Part shown: positions 12,390-24,360 of the stretch, in pieces
How positions within the stretch are numbered: position 1 is the stretch's first letter
Layout: each line of letters starts with the position of its first letter
Assembly (NCBI GenBank): GCA_022749755.1
Contig: CM040452.1
Coordinates: 310,001-374,000 of the forward strand
DNA from: Azadirachta indica
Taxonomy: Eukaryota > Streptophyta > Magnoliopsida > Sapindales > Meliaceae
Reading direction: 5' to 3'
DNA: 64,000 nt
Position numbers and translations under genes: made by a program
Notes under the pieces: model-generated
The model's input: only the letters and a program-made list of their open reading frames with translations
The model's database searches: none
Told to the model about the DNA's origin: nothing

Positions 12390-12617
12390 ATGTCGAATCC
12401 ATCGCCAAAACCATCATCAACTGATTCAGTTTCAATAGATGACAAACTTTCTTCACAAAAAAAAAAAAAAATTCCGGCACTGGCTTCACCACCACCTCAG
12501 CCTAAGCGGGTGCCAACTCCACCAAAGTCAATACCAGGTCCTCCAAAGTCAGAGCCTCTACCACCTCCTCCACCTCCAAAGAGGCTGAGAGTCGAAGCAG
12601 CAAAGGTCAGGGCCTGA
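12390..12617 (+). CDS. Small proline-rich ORF, uncharacterised
   Basis: A 75-codon frame (MSNPSPKPSSTDSVSIDD...) with a lysine run encoded by A15, then repeated PPKS/PPPPPKR motifs and a basic end (KRLRVEAAKVRA). I do not recognise a family. Its duplicate at 46935-46995 keeps the start (MSNPPLKPSST) but lacks about 170 bp of the proline-rich part. This could be an exon scrap captured by a repeat, or a real short gene; no promoter or splice evidence decides. Coding status is doubtful. Confidence 0.25.
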   Translation: MSNPSPKPSSTDSVSIDDKLSSQKKKKIPALASPPPQPKRVPTPPKSIPGPPKSEPLPPPPPPKRLRVEAAKVRA

Positions 12618-14099
12618 GACGCTTATGCAAGTAGGATCCATTTGTTATAGCACTCTTCTTAATTTATTGACTTCATTATTATTTTTCTTATACATAAATG
12701 TTGTTTGGGAATCACTAAATATTGCATGTGACCCATTCGTTTTATTAGTCAACAATCCAAGGTTATTTCAGTAAAATCATGCAAAAAAGTAATTTTAATC
12801 CTAACACAACTATGGGATGTAAGGAGATATTATATAAACTCCAGTGAGATTTTGGGTAATTCGACTAAATCTTAAGGGGTTACAAGTAATTTCTCTAAAT
12901 TCTATTATCATTGATAATTTATAAATGTTTAAAAATTCATAATAAAGATTACTTTCTCACAAATTTTTAATTTTTTTTCCTTCTTTTTAAGGACTTGTTT
13001 GTTCTTTTAATTGAAGTTTAAATACAATTATTTAAATGTTTAAAAATTATTTTAATCTATTTGTGAATATTTGTTAAAAATATTTAAATGTAATTAAGTT
13101 AAAAATTTTAACTTAAATATAAATAATTAAACATCTAAATTAATAAAATATTTATTTGTCAAGAATAAATTTAATTTATTATTTAATTATATATATATGT
13201 TAACAGTTTAACACATCAGTTTCTAATTTTTTAAGATATATATGTTAACATATTAATTTCAAAATTTTTAATTTTATAAAACCAAACAACTTAGCGTTTA
13301 TATTTATGAGGCATGTAAGATAAAAACAAAAACATATTAATTTAATTTAAATTTTAGTTATATTCACTTTTTCAAGCAAAAAAAAAAAAAATACTACCTA
13401 TAAATTGAATGTTTAAATGAATATAATGTAATAATCTATTTACCCAAAATTTGAAATATTTTTAACACGACTTGAAAGCTCTAACATTAACATTGAAATT
13501 CTAACATCAAAATTAAAATAGGAACTTGAAAATATTACAATAAAGTTTGTAATATTTAGCATATTAAAATTCCACCAATGTTTGTTGCATTTTTTTTATT
13601 TTTGATTAAACAAATTTAAGAAAAAAAATTCTGTAATTGAAAAATTTTATGAATCTTTTTATATTTAAAAAGTGAGGATTAGAAATTATAAGATTAAATT
13701 TCCAAGTTAGTGAAAATAATTTTCTATCTTTTATGAGGGTTAATTTTATATTTATATGGATTGATTTAAATTTTTAAGTTCTTTTTGGTAAAAAAAAAAA
13801 ATCATTTTTCCGCCAGTGGTTGAAGGTCTAAGTCCTGTGTTTCTTTTCTTTTTTTTTTTTTTTTGACCTTTTAAAATGTCATTTTTTTAAAATTCAATTC
13901 TCTCCTTGACTTGAAGGTAACTCAATTGAAACCTGGGAGAGATTATTGTAATTTACGTTCCTGTGTTTCTAATCCTCGCATTTCTTTCTCGCAGTCATTA
14001 TTATATGCACTTTTATAATTCTTACCGTGCTTTTTCTTCCTCTTTAAAGTCCTGAAAATAGCTTTACCAGAATTTAACTCCTAAATTTTTGGTATGCAA

Positions 14100-14630
14100 T
14101 CAATATTTTGAGTTATGAGAAAATAAAAAAAAATACTCGTTTAACTTAATATCTATTAATTAAGGCTATTTAACGAATTTTGATTGGGTAACTTTGGCCA
14201 AATTTGTGTATATAATTTATTACTTGACAATGTTTTTCGATCTCACCTGATTTGCCATATAATATAATTTAATCTGATCTAACTCATTTAAAAAATTACA
14301 AATAGAATTTAAATAGATATGTTAAATAAAATAATTTTTCGTCTAAAAATACTAAATGTGTGCTCTTCTTGAAAATTTTTAAGAAGTAATAATTAATTTC
14401 GGACAATTTCTTTTGATTCATTTTTCTATCTCTCTATTTTAATTTCATGGCAATACAAAATTATATAGCTTTCATTTGGCTGCAAAAACCAATAAGAAGA
14501 CTGGTACTTTGCGAATTTATGAATTATTTTTGGTTTCGAATTATGTATAACATTTTTATTTGTATTTCAATTTATTTTTGGAAATTGAATGGACTTAATT
14601 GGCAAAAAGACAATGGCGGCAGTGTAAAAA
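14100..14630 (+). promoter_or_regulatory. Second orphan TPS-type promoter (partial)
   Basis: The end of duplication copy B matches the TPS3 5' flank (T-rich tract, ATGGCAATACAAAATTATAT, TTGGCTGCAAAAACCAA, GACAATGGCGGCAG) but is cut at about 14625, before the TATA region. No TPS exon follows; the next coding trace is a copia fragment on the other strand. Confidence 0.6.
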
Positions 14631-15059
14631 ATAACTACATGAATTTTAAAAACTTAGAATCGTAGAATTATAAGATATTCACAAATAGATTTTTAATAAT
14701 GAAATTAGTACATACCTTGAGCCACAACAGATATAATCTGATGGAAAATAAATTGATTTCTCCTTTTTAACTTTTTCTCAATTACACAGAGTATTTCAAT
14801 TATATGTTGATGGAAAATAAATATATTATATTTTATTTTTTTATAGATAAGGAGAGAACTAATTTATATTTTATTAAAACATCTTTAAATAGTTGTCTTT
14901 TATTAAAACATGTTTTAATTATTTTTTTATTAAAATATATTCAAGAAAGTAGTATTTAACTATCTTTTAACTACTCGCTCCATCAATATGTATGTATATA
15001 ATTAAAAACTATAATTAATTAATTTGACTAATAATTAATTTAACTATATGGATTTTATT

Positions 15060-15700
15060 AATATATGCTTTTTGAGACAACCTTAACAATCTTTATGATC
15101 AATTCAAAATATTTTTATTCCAATCACATAAGCTACATCTCCTATATCCTTCATTTCAAAGTTCTTACAGGGAAATTTTTTATTCTCATATAATAAACCA
15201 AGATTATTAGTAGCAAGCAAGATGTCTTCAATATATAGAATTAGAAATATAAACTTTCTCATACTAATCTTCAGATATATCCATCAATCAATAGTGTTTT
15301 ACTTCAATTCAAAAGAAGTGATGGTATCATAGAACTTAAGATACTATTAACGAGAAGCTTGCTTAAGTTCGTTTATTGATTTCTTAAGTTTACACACCAT
15401 ACGCTCTTTTTCTTTCAATAGAAAAATCAGCCCTCAAGTTGACCCATGTAAACATCTTCTAAATTTCCATTCAGAAAGACAGTTTTTACATCCATTTGTT
15501 ACAACTCTAAATTATAATAAGTTACCAAAGTCATAATAGTTCTAAAATTTTTTTTTTAGAAATTAGTGAAAAAGTCTCTTTATACTCAACACCATCTCTT
15601 TGAGTAAAACTTTTGGGAAGAATAAAATTGTCGGCAACAAGTCTAATATTGTGTCATTCGATATTACCATTTGAGTCACGTTTTATTTTAAAAACCAATA
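15060..15700 (-). mobile_element. Copia reverse transcriptase remnant
   Basis: Minus-strand frames give the Ty1/copia RT: LVADNFILPKSFTQRDGVEY, SIERKRAYGV, then ILYIEDILLATNNLGLLYENK (YVDD box here YIED) and NFEMKDIGDVAYVIGIKIF. Several stops interrupt it. The neighbouring 14700-15050 is AT-rich and may be LTR-derived. Confidence 0.8.
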
Positions 15701-15719
15701 TTTTTCTTCCGCCTTTTCT

Positions 15720-16182
15720 CTTTGGTACATGTTAGTTTGTTACTAATAAAATATTTTGGGATAGTACAAGATATTTGGGTTCAAACCTACTTCGATTGAG
15801 TTAGAGGGGACTACTACTATTATTTTCTTGTAATATTTATGAAAAAAATTTTAAAAAAAAAATATGCCTAATACAACTTTTTTTCAATTAGTAATCTTTA
15901 AGAGCTAAGTTCAACGACATTTTGTTAAATTAGAAAAAAAAAAAGAGAGAACAATCGCATCCAAATGAAAATAATACAGTTAATGCATAACTCAAACACC
16001 AAATACCAAATAGCACCAGTTCCTGAAAAAGAATGCAATAGCTGCAGCAGCAACAGTAACTAGCCAGCAACCGCGATTGCTAACAAACAGCAGCAACAAA
16101 CATAACAAAATAAAACCATAAACATAACTCCGGAAGTAGCAGAAAAAAATACAAAGCCATCAACTGTTTTAGTCGTCAATTC
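15720..16182 (-). other. 3' UTR and flank of orphan TPS exon 7
   Basis: On the minus strand this follows the stop codon of the TPS exon at 16183 and parallels the 3' flank of TPS1 (17740-18080): a CTG-rich patch (16040-16110), GTATTTGGTGTTTGAGTTATGCATTAA, then a T-rich end. The similarity shows that the exon was duplicated together with its 3' flank. Confidence 0.6.
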
Positions 16183-16467
16183 TTAAACAGGCGTTGGATC
16201 AATGCACAGTTTTTTGATGTAATGTTTCGAATACTCAGGATTTGTTACAGCATCTACCTCGTAATAAACTTCTGCTATGCGTGCAATGTTAACGATTATA
16301 ATTAGTTTCAATGGAGCAACGGTCGGCCTCATACATTCTTCATTTATGTCCTTCCACAAATTTGTAGTCATTATCTTAAACCATTCAGCTATTTCCGTCC
16401 TTGAGGTTCCATATTCTTTCATGTAAGATTCTACGACAGAGGCAACATGTCTCCTCTCTTGCTCAGC
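16183..16467 (-). pseudogene. Orphan TPS exon 7
   Basis: A complete, open last exon of a class I terpene synthase: an acceptor (TTACAG) precedes GCTGAGCAAGAG, followed by AEQERRHVASVVESYMKEYG, TSRTEIAEWFKIMTTNLWKD, INEECMRPTVAPLKLI and the C-terminus LCIDPTPV before TAA (95 codons including stop). It starts in the same phase as TPS1 exon 7 (about 1.6 kb upstream in the direction of transcription) and its sequence is clearly different. No exons 1-6 of its own are present. It is either the leftover of a tandem duplicate or an alternative last exon for TPS1. Confidence 0.85.
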
Positions 16468-17141
16468 CTGTAACTATTAGACTAATCTATGTTAGATACT
16501 AATTCTATTTTGAACTGTCATAGTTTCATTTTGTTTTAAAAGCTTAGTAAATAAGTGTTTCTGCATAATTAATTGCTTCACATATGCTATTTTCATTTTT
16601 ATTTTATGAAAATAAATAAAATCCTTGAACTAGAAATCAAGGACTTGTTTGTTCTTAAAATTCAATTCTACAAAAATTTTACCAGAAATGCTTTACAATT
16701 CTCATTTCCAGAATATGTTTTTAAAATGTTACCAAATACTTTTTGAACTCTAGAAAATAACAAATAAAAATATTATTTTCGCTTTTGTCACAACATAAAT
16801 TAAAATCGTAATTAATATGTAATATAAAAAATTAAATAATATGAATTATTCCATAAGGTATTAAATTTACCACATTTCAGAAAATATGATTAGTTACCAA
16901 ACCTATACTCATCAGTTTTAATTAAGAATTAATACTTTAATTGTGACTTTAAAACTAGAGTAAGCACAATTTTAACTAGAACCTATCTTCTATAAGGCTT
17001 TTCTCTAGAAAACGTCCATATCTTTTAAAACACGAATTTGAGCAAGTGTATGGACGCAAACTTATTACAATTACCACTCCAATAAAATTATGCAAACTTT
17101 ATGATATTTATATTTGAAAATTTATGGATATCGGTACCTTA

Positions 17142-17161
17142 ACACACACACACACACACAA
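17142..17161. repeat. (AC)n microsatellite
   Basis: Ten AC dinucleotides. A CATACATACATA patch and alternating TATATA follow at 17174-17200. Confidence 0.95.
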
Positions 17162-17355
17162 GCACCCCAATATACATACATACATAGACATATATATGTG
17201 CGTACACGCACAAATTAAAGAATATTTTAGCATTTTGTGATCAGATCTAACAAATTTGTACGTTCGAGCTTTTTTCTTTTTTTTTTATTTTTTTTGCTGT
17301 CACTCTTAAAATAATATTTTAGCATCAATTGTTCTTATAAAATAATTATCTTAAG

Positions 17356-17366
17356 ATACATACAAG

Positions 17367-17400
<34 letters not shown>

Positions 17401-17414
17401 TATGTGTGTGTATA
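17356..17414. repeat. (CATA)n/(TA)n/(TG)n microsatellite
   Basis: Imperfect CATA tetranucleotide array running into TATATATA and GTGTGTGT. Confidence 0.95.
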
Positions 17415-18088
17415 AGTCATCTGGTTGCTTTCCCTAAATAGGGTCTACAACGATCTGATTCTACAAAATAAGTTTATCTATTTGTCATTGAGTAATATGG
17501 CATTGCAGCAAACACTTATTTTAAAAAATGGAATTGAAATTTTATTCCATATTAAATTCTAAGTCAAAATGAAAGTTAAATATCACTTCTCTTATTAAAA
17601 GACATGCACAACAATGAAGACAAAAATAAAGAAAAAGGTAAACTGATTTTAAATATAACAGTAAACTAAGCAAGTGGATTCCATATTTTTGTTTTTCGCT
17701 CTCTTTAGTAACGACTAAGTATGAGTTTTAGTCAATTCAATTAGTAAAATCTTTAGAGGTGATACAAGAGGTCTGGAATTCAAAGCCCACTTGTACTGAA
17801 TTATTTTTATTTTTTGGTAATATTTATAAAAAATCACACCATTTAAAAGAAAAGTGTTAAAAAATACAACTAATTCAAATTTTTTTTAATAAGTAATCTC
17901 TAAGAGGAGAGATTTATTAAATAAAGAAAGGAAATAGAAAAATAACATCCAAAGGACAAAATGACAAAGTAATACAATTATTACATAAATCCAACACCAA
18001 ATACCAACAACAACAAATAGCAAAAAACATGACGCCACAACATGATGCAATGGGTTGCCTACTGTAGCATTCATCAAGTAGTCACTTC

Positions 18089-20481
18089 TTAAAGAGGTAT
18101 TGGATCAACGAACAGCTTTCTAACGTAATCTTTCACATACTCTGGATTTGTTATACCATCAACCTCTTTGTAAAAGACTCCTGCTATTCGTGCGACGTTA
18201 GCAATTACATTAATTAGTTGCAATGGAACAACTGTTGGCCTCATACATTCTTCATTTGTATCCTTCCATAAATTTGTAACCATTATCTTAAACTTTTCAG
18301 CTGTTTCCATTCTTGAGGTTCCGTATTCCTTCATGTAAGATTCAACGACAGAGGCAACATGCCCCCTCTTTTGCTCATCCTGTAAATATTAGACTAACTC
18401 ATGTAAGAAATTAACTCTATTTTAATTTGAAACTGTTATAATTTCTTTTTATTTCAAAAAGATAGTAACTAGATGTTTGCTCATTATTGTTTTCCAGTTG
18501 CCATTTTTATTTTTATTTTTATTTTAGGAAAATTGAGAAAATACTTGTTTATTTGATTTTATATAACTTTCACATGAGTAAGCAGTATATACATATATAC
18601 ATTTGTATATATATGAATAACTTGTGAGATACGAAGTCAGCTATGAGACGAAGGATTGTAAATGAAGATTTCAGAACTTTTGGTTTACTACTCTGCAGCC
18701 ACTCAAATGCATGGATTCCTGCAATTTCTCTCATTCCTGTAAATGTTACGGCTGGAAGAAGATCACAACATGCTGAAATTAAAGCATTGCTCATGCGCTC
18801 ATCAAATGATGGTACAAAACCTTCGCGGAACCATTGAGCGTCAACGAAATAAGCTCTCACAACTTCTTTAACCTAATAATTTTTTCAGCAAAAATGCCAA
18901 GTTAATTGTGAAATTATAGTAATTACATTAAAGAGTATATGCATGCATATTAAAGTGAAAGAAAGTTAGTTAAGCAAATAATATTAATTACCCTTTCCTT
19001 TATAAATAAGAAACTATAAGATCTTCCTTCCTCTGTCACTTCATTGTTTAATTCTTCAAAAAGGTTCAAAAGAGACTTATATAAAGGTTTCAAATAATCT
19101 GGCAGTTGACTAAGTGCATCAATGTCCCACCTGTAAATTAAATAATGGCATATATAATTTTCATGAGTAATTGCTTTTTTTAATATCTTTATAATTTCCT
19201 CATTAATTAATTAATAGCTAATTTAATGTACACATATATACAAACCGTTCTACTGCATCTGTAAAACATCGGAGTTCGTCAAGTAAACCATATGCATCAT
19301 ATGTATCATCTATAGCCACTGTCATCATAATAATTTTAGTAACTATCAATCGAGCACGTGAGTAACAAGGCTCATAATGTTGTGCCATACTCCATAAGTA
19401 AATCTCCACAAGTCTGTCTCTCATATAAAAATATATTGATGCAAAGTTTAAGTCTTTCCACCAGCTGCAATAAATTAAAAATGAAAAAACATTAAATTAA
19501 TATGCATATCTATTATATATGTATAAATTAAATATATATATACCTTGTAAGTTAGCTCAGCTCTTGTTTGTGTAGTAATTGTACACGATTGAAATCTAAT
19601 TTGGCAAACTTGAGTAAAGCTTCATTCCTAGATTCTTCACGCTCGTAGAAAGAGATATATTTGATTGCTTCAAGTCTTGGCACACCTGTGTGGAAGGGCT
19701 GTTCTAGGCCTTCAGTTATGTATTTTGCTAGATGAGGGCTTGTATCTGGAGCCAAGGAAATCTTCTTCAGATAAGCCGTTGTAAAAGTAAGGGCCTCCTC
19801 CAGAATATCTTCTTCGTGTACCCTTAGTTGTGTAGCTTCATACAAACTTAATATCCCCCTCACGTCGCTGATTAAACTTTCCTTAAATTTACCATCGGAC
19901 ACCTTAAATTTCTTAAACACGCCTAATTCATTATATCCATTATGTGTTTATCAGTATCTTATATTTTCGAAGTATCAAACATAGATAGACATATATATGT
20001 ACGTGTATACTTACCACATGACATTTTGAAACCATGCTGTCTGAAAATTCGAAATATAAGTGCAATAGTGTATAAGTCATAGTCATTCTCAGCAGTAAGA
20101 TCAGGATGCGATTCAAAAATATAATGTAATCGTTGTTCAATTTCAGTCTCAAAATGATATGATATACCGAGACGACATAGCGAATTGATTAGAATAACTT
20201 CCTTTACCGGATCATTAGTAGAAAAAGCAGTACTTAACGTTTCCTTCACCTGTTCTTTCAGCTCTTCAAACTGCTTATCATATTCAAGTTCCTTCACACA
20301 TACACAAACAAGACAAGCTCAATTAATTTTTACTTCGTCTATATAAGTCAGGATATAATTAATTAGGAAATTGAGAAAATACTTTTGCCAACTTAGGTGA
20401 GGGCATTGAATCGAAAGTGTCCTTCCATATTGCAGGACGAAAGTTTGCCAGTGGACGATAATTTTCACGCTTTCTAGACAT
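18089..20481 (-). pseudogene. TPS1: sesquiterpene synthase (TPS-a), near-complete
   Basis: Class I terpene synthase, expected to cyclise farnesyl diphosphate in the cytosol (no plastid targeting peptide). Seven exons by splice sites: 20481-20383, 20291-20015, 19922-19544, 19464-19246, 19130-18992, 18872-18621, 18379-18089; together 551 codons plus stop, a normal TPS-a length, with the typical 219- and 139-nt exons 4 and 5. Visible motifs: RDR in MRDRLVEIYLW and DDTYD (Mg2+ binding) in exon 4. I chose ATG at 20481 (MSRKRENYRPLANFRP) because upstream sequence matches the TPS3 leader; a longer in-frame start exists at 20550. Lesions: TAA at 19554-19552 (TPS3 has Tyr there), AAG|TT instead of AAG|GT after exon 6, and the NSE motif reads ADFVSHKDE, lacking the first Asn/Asp ligand. 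Probably non-functional; product cannot be predicted. Confidence 0.9.
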
Positions 20482-20529
20482 GCTTGGATTGGTATACTTA
20501 CTTCTCCCAGAATAGTAGGGAGCGAAAGC

Positions 20530-20545
20530 CCAATTTATATTGTTG
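20530..20545 (-). promoter_or_regulatory. Candidate TATA region of TPS1
   Basis: Minus-strand CAATATAAATTGG lies 50-60 bp upstream of the chosen ATG; CCACGTCATTGG (ACGT core plus CCAAT-like) lies just above it. The last 50 bp before the ATG resemble the TPS3 leader, but further upstream the two promoters are unrelated. Confidence 0.35.
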
Positions 20546-20579
20546 GCCAATGACGTGGGATTTCCTTTTTTGTGCCTAC

Positions 20580-23304
20580 ATAAAGATAAGGTTTGGTGGC
20601 TTCAGTAAAGTTATTTTTCAATTATGAAAAATGTTATCTATTATACAAGGGACGATATCTATATTAAAGTATGGATAAATTTTTTCTTTTAAATGAGAGG
20701 GTAAAGATACTATTCAAATTTAGTAAGACATTTAGACGATATCATATGCGACTTTATTACAAATTTTCAATAAATTTTTAATATAATATTGATATATGTA
20801 ATATTTAAAAAGAAAAAAGATAAAGGCTTGGTTGCAAAAAAATTTAACAAAAGAATTGGCCCCGAGTGACTCGGCTGTCACATGTAGTCAACTTTTTAAC
20901 TGAGGTTTACAAATAAAAATAAGGGGTATTGTACGGCTTGGTCTTGGGGAAAAGGCAATATATCCCCTATTTTTTTTTAGAAAGTCAATATGCTCCTATT
21001 TTTTAAAAAATATTAAGATATTCTTTAAATTACTACTCTTACTTTAAATTGACTATTTATTATTTAACTATGAAAATCAAATACTCATATTATTTTTATT
21101 TTTATTTTGTACTAACAACATCATCTTATTCTAATATTTAAGTTTAAAAGCAAATTTTAACAACAAATTTTATGTTACAAAAAAAAAAAATTTCAATTAA
21201 TATTACATAATTTTAAAATAAATTATTCTACAATATTAAAAGAAGAATAATTAATATTATTAAAATAAATTAAGGATATTATTATTATTATCATAATTTT
21301 AGTATTGTCTAAATAGTTATGAAAATAATTAATTATACATAATTTTTAAAATAAGACTATTTTAAATAAATGATCTATTTATATATAATTAATATTGTCA
21401 AAAAATTTAATAGAAAATTTAAAAAGAGAAAATTAATTAAAGATCAAAATATTATTATTACTTTAAATTTAAATATCAAAATAAAATTATATTAGTTATT
21501 ATAAATTAAAGTTGTAGATAATATAATTATTTTATATAATTTTAATAATTAAGAGATAAAATAGTCTGTTTAAATTAAAATTAATAGTTTAAAAATATTT
21601 TAATAGTTTTCTAAAAGTGAAGGAGACTTTGACTTTCTAAAATATTAGAAATATATTGCCTTTGTGTAGAAATCTACGTGGTAAAATACTGTAAACCTAA
21701 AATAATGACCATACATGACCAAATAAAAATATTAGGGGTAGGCAGCAACTAATTATTAGGCGGCGAAATCAATACTTTGTGGCCAAAAATCAAACCCTAG
21801 TTCTAGTTGGCGCCCACGGCCCAACCCTAATATCAATAATTTATGATATTCAATGCAAGTCACCAAAGTCTTCCAATTCTAGCTCAAAATGAGTAATGAG
21901 CCAAGGATTTTGCCAATAGGGCAATAACACAGGAGTTCCTCGTTAGAATTTATCAAACTATCTAAAACTCAAAACAATATTTAAAAAATGTCTAACAGTA
22001 ATTTTTAATTTTAAAATTATTTAAAAAATAGATATTAGATGATTTTATCCCTTTTCATCCAATAACCTCAATCTTTCTATTTTTCAACTCCCGCAAAAAA
22101 TTCTAAACTGTCATTTTTAATTTTCCCAAACCCTAAATCTAATTTTATCCAATCTAGTCATAGTTCTTCCAAAAATTAGAGTTTTCCTAAATACCTAATT
22201 CTCCCATCACAAGACCAAAATAAGAATTTTTAATTTTGTTAATTTAAATTTTGAAAAATGTGAAGAAATGCACAATATATTTATATATCTTAATAATTTA
22301 TCAATGCAATTAGTAAGAACAATATATTAAGAGTGATTTATATGTTTGGGTTTATATTATAATAGATTTTTGAATTGTTGTTCAAAGGTTATATTGAAGT
22401 TTGAGGTGGTTTATAGTGATTGTCTATCGCAATCAGTATTCACTGTCCATTGCTTAAGAGCGACTCTTGGTTGGTTGAGTTTCACTCCAGTGGATCGTTA
22501 GTGAGTCTTAATACTATTGCATGCTTTAATAGATGTAAAATGATTTAAATTTTTGCTTTTTGAATAATTTTAAAATTAAAAATTATTTTTGGACATTTTT
22601 CAAGTACTCTTTCTAGTTTTGGATAGTCTGGTAAATCAACAGGCTAATTTCCATGAATAGCATACTGAGGAGACAAGTCAGAGATGGGTATCAAATTGAA
22701 TATCTTCTTATGAATGTCCATCATCTTATGCCCTGTGACACATATTCTTGCCTTGTTTTATAGCTAATCTTTCTTTTCTTGTTAGCGGAATAATAAGCCA
22801 TTTCACTAACATTCTGATGACAGTTTTCAAACTCCTGGGTTGATCCAAATATATATATATAACTTGTGTTAAACAAAACACGTTTTTGCCAGATGAAAAA
22901 CTATTTGCATTCTTAAAAGGGATCCCAGAGAAAACAGTTACAACTTATTAATGCTGCCCATTCTTCACATAGGAACAACTCCATGCATTTTATCTAGACT
23001 TGTGTGGTACCTTTTCTTTTTGCATTCAGCAGTTGGCTATACTATCAGAAATAATTAAAACTAATACAATTAAAGAATTCAAACGCAATAGTCAAGTCAA
23101 GTATTTACAGCACCCCGTCTATAAAATCATCGACCAATGATCGATTGATAACCAAAGCCATATCTTTAAATTCATCAATAGCTCATTCTACGGGCGAGTT
23201 TGAAAGAGTGATGCAAAAATACTAGATATTATAATAATATAATAATAATTCTCTCTATGGCTACCCCAAATGAATTGACGTCCTACGGGTGTCTTTATTC
23301 ACGT
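20580..23304. other. AT-rich intergenic DNA, no gene recognised
   Basis: 20940-21660 is very AT-rich. 21660-21900, 22370-22520 and 22640-23040 are of more balanced composition, but no translation on either strand matches a family I know. This separates the divergently oriented TPS1 (minus) and TPS2 (plus). Confidence 0.5.
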
Positions 23305-23802
23305 GTGGGACATTGATGCCCTTAGTCAATTGCCAGATTATTTGAAACTTTTATATAGGTCTCGTTTGAATCTTTTTGAAGAATTAAACAATGAAGTGAC
23401 AGTGGAAGGAGGATCTTATAGCATCTCTTTTTCAAAAGAAATGGTAATTAATGTTATTTGTTTAACTATCTTTCTTTCACTTTAATTTGCTTGCATATAT
23501 TCTTTATTACGATTACTATATTTTCATAATTAACTTGGTATTTTTGCTGACAAAATTATTAGGTTAAAGAAGTTATAAGAGCTTATTTCGTTGAGGCTCA
23601 ATGGTTCCACGAAGGTTATGTGCCATCATTTGATGAGCGCATGAGCAATGCTTTAATTATATTTCAGCATGTTGTGTTCCTTCAGCCGCAACATTTATAG
23701 GAATTAGAGAAATTGCAGGAATCCATATACAATCCTTTGTCTCATAGCTGGTGTCTCACAAGGTATATATATTGTATATGTTTTTGTATGCATATGACTG
23801 CT

Positions 23803-23822
23803 TATATATATATATATATATA
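23803..23822. repeat. (TA)n microsatellite in TPS2 intron 6
   Basis: About ten TA units shortly after the exon 6 donor. Confidence 0.9.
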
Positions 23823-23922
23823 ACACAATAATGAGCAAACACCTAGTTTCTATGCTTTTTAAATAAATAGAAAGCATAACAGTTTTAAACTAAAATAGAG
23901 TTAATATCTTAAATAAATTACT

Positions 23923-23998
23923 CTAATATTTACAGGACGAGCAAAAGAGGGGACCTGTTGCTAATATTTACAGGACGAGCAAAAGAGGGGACCTGTTG
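23923..23998 (+). repeat. 38-bp tandem duplication over splice acceptor
   Basis: Two perfect copies (23923-23960 and 23961-23998), each containing the intron end CTAATATTTACAG and the first 25 nt of exon 7 (GACGAGCAAAAGAGG...). The gene therefore offers two identical acceptors. Confidence 0.95.
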
Positions 23999-24360
23999 CC
24001 TCTGTCGTAGAATCTTACATGAAGGAATATGAAACCTCAGGAATGGAGATGGATAGACAGATATAAATGAAGAAAGTGTGTGGCCAACAATTGTCCCATT
24101 GCAACTAATTAATGTAATTGTTAACGTCGCACGAATAGCGGAAGTCTTTTACAAAGATGTTGATGGTATAACAAATTCAGAGTACGTGAAAGATTACGTT
24201 AGAAACTTGTTTGCGGATCGAATACCTCTTTAAGAATTGACTACTCGATGGCTGCTGCAGAATGCAACCTGTTGCATACTGTTGTGGAGTTATGTTTGAT
24301 GCTATTTATTGCAGTTGGTATTTGGTGTTGGAGTTATGCATTAATTGTAATTCCTTTGTC

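Larger units (their letters stand above)
11440..14640 (+). repeat. Segmental duplication, copy B
   Basis: Direct-orientation copy of 46560-48930. Matching anchors appear in the same order: GAGTTGATATTATCCT, ATTCACTTTTATCGTAGTG (11630 and about 46750), GTTATTCACACGAGTTA with TGTCGAATCC (12340-12400 and about 46880-46940), TTAGTCAACAATCCAAGGT (12745 and 47080), AACATTAACAT.GAAATTC (13480 and about 47755), and the promoter block AATTATATAGCTTTCA.TTGGCTGCAAAA (14455 and 48765). The copies differ by a LINE insertion (about 11740-12310, only here) and by about 170 bp of proline-rich sequence missing from the partner. Similarity ends in the TPS-type promoter at about 14625, where copia sequence takes over. 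Confidence 0.8.
16470..18088 (-). other. Spacer between two TPS exon 7 copies
   Basis: 16470-17740 is AT-rich, non-coding and carries two microsatellites. 17740-18088 is the TPS1 3' flank, with TTGTTGTTGTTGGTATTTGG and TTTGTCATTTTGTCCTTTGG on the minus strand, also seen after TPS2. Confidence 0.6.
23305..24233 (+). pseudogene. TPS2: terpene synthase pseudogene, exons 5-7
   Basis: Exon 5 (23305-23443) is open and 139 nt long (WDIDALSQLPDYLKLLYRSR...) but has no AG acceptor: CACGT precedes it. Exon 6 (23563-23762) starts VKEVIRAYFVEAQWFHEG and then shifts frame at ALI|IFQH; about 50 nt are deleted further on, yet the donor CACAAG|GTATAT is intact. Exon 7 (23974-24233) starts DEQKRGPVASVVESYMKEY, then loses about 35 nt and shifts, but keeps the C-terminal end and stop. 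Its acceptor region is duplicated in tandem (38 bp). Exons 1-4 are missing. Dead copy, closest to TPS1 and TPS3 in sequence. Confidence 0.9.
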
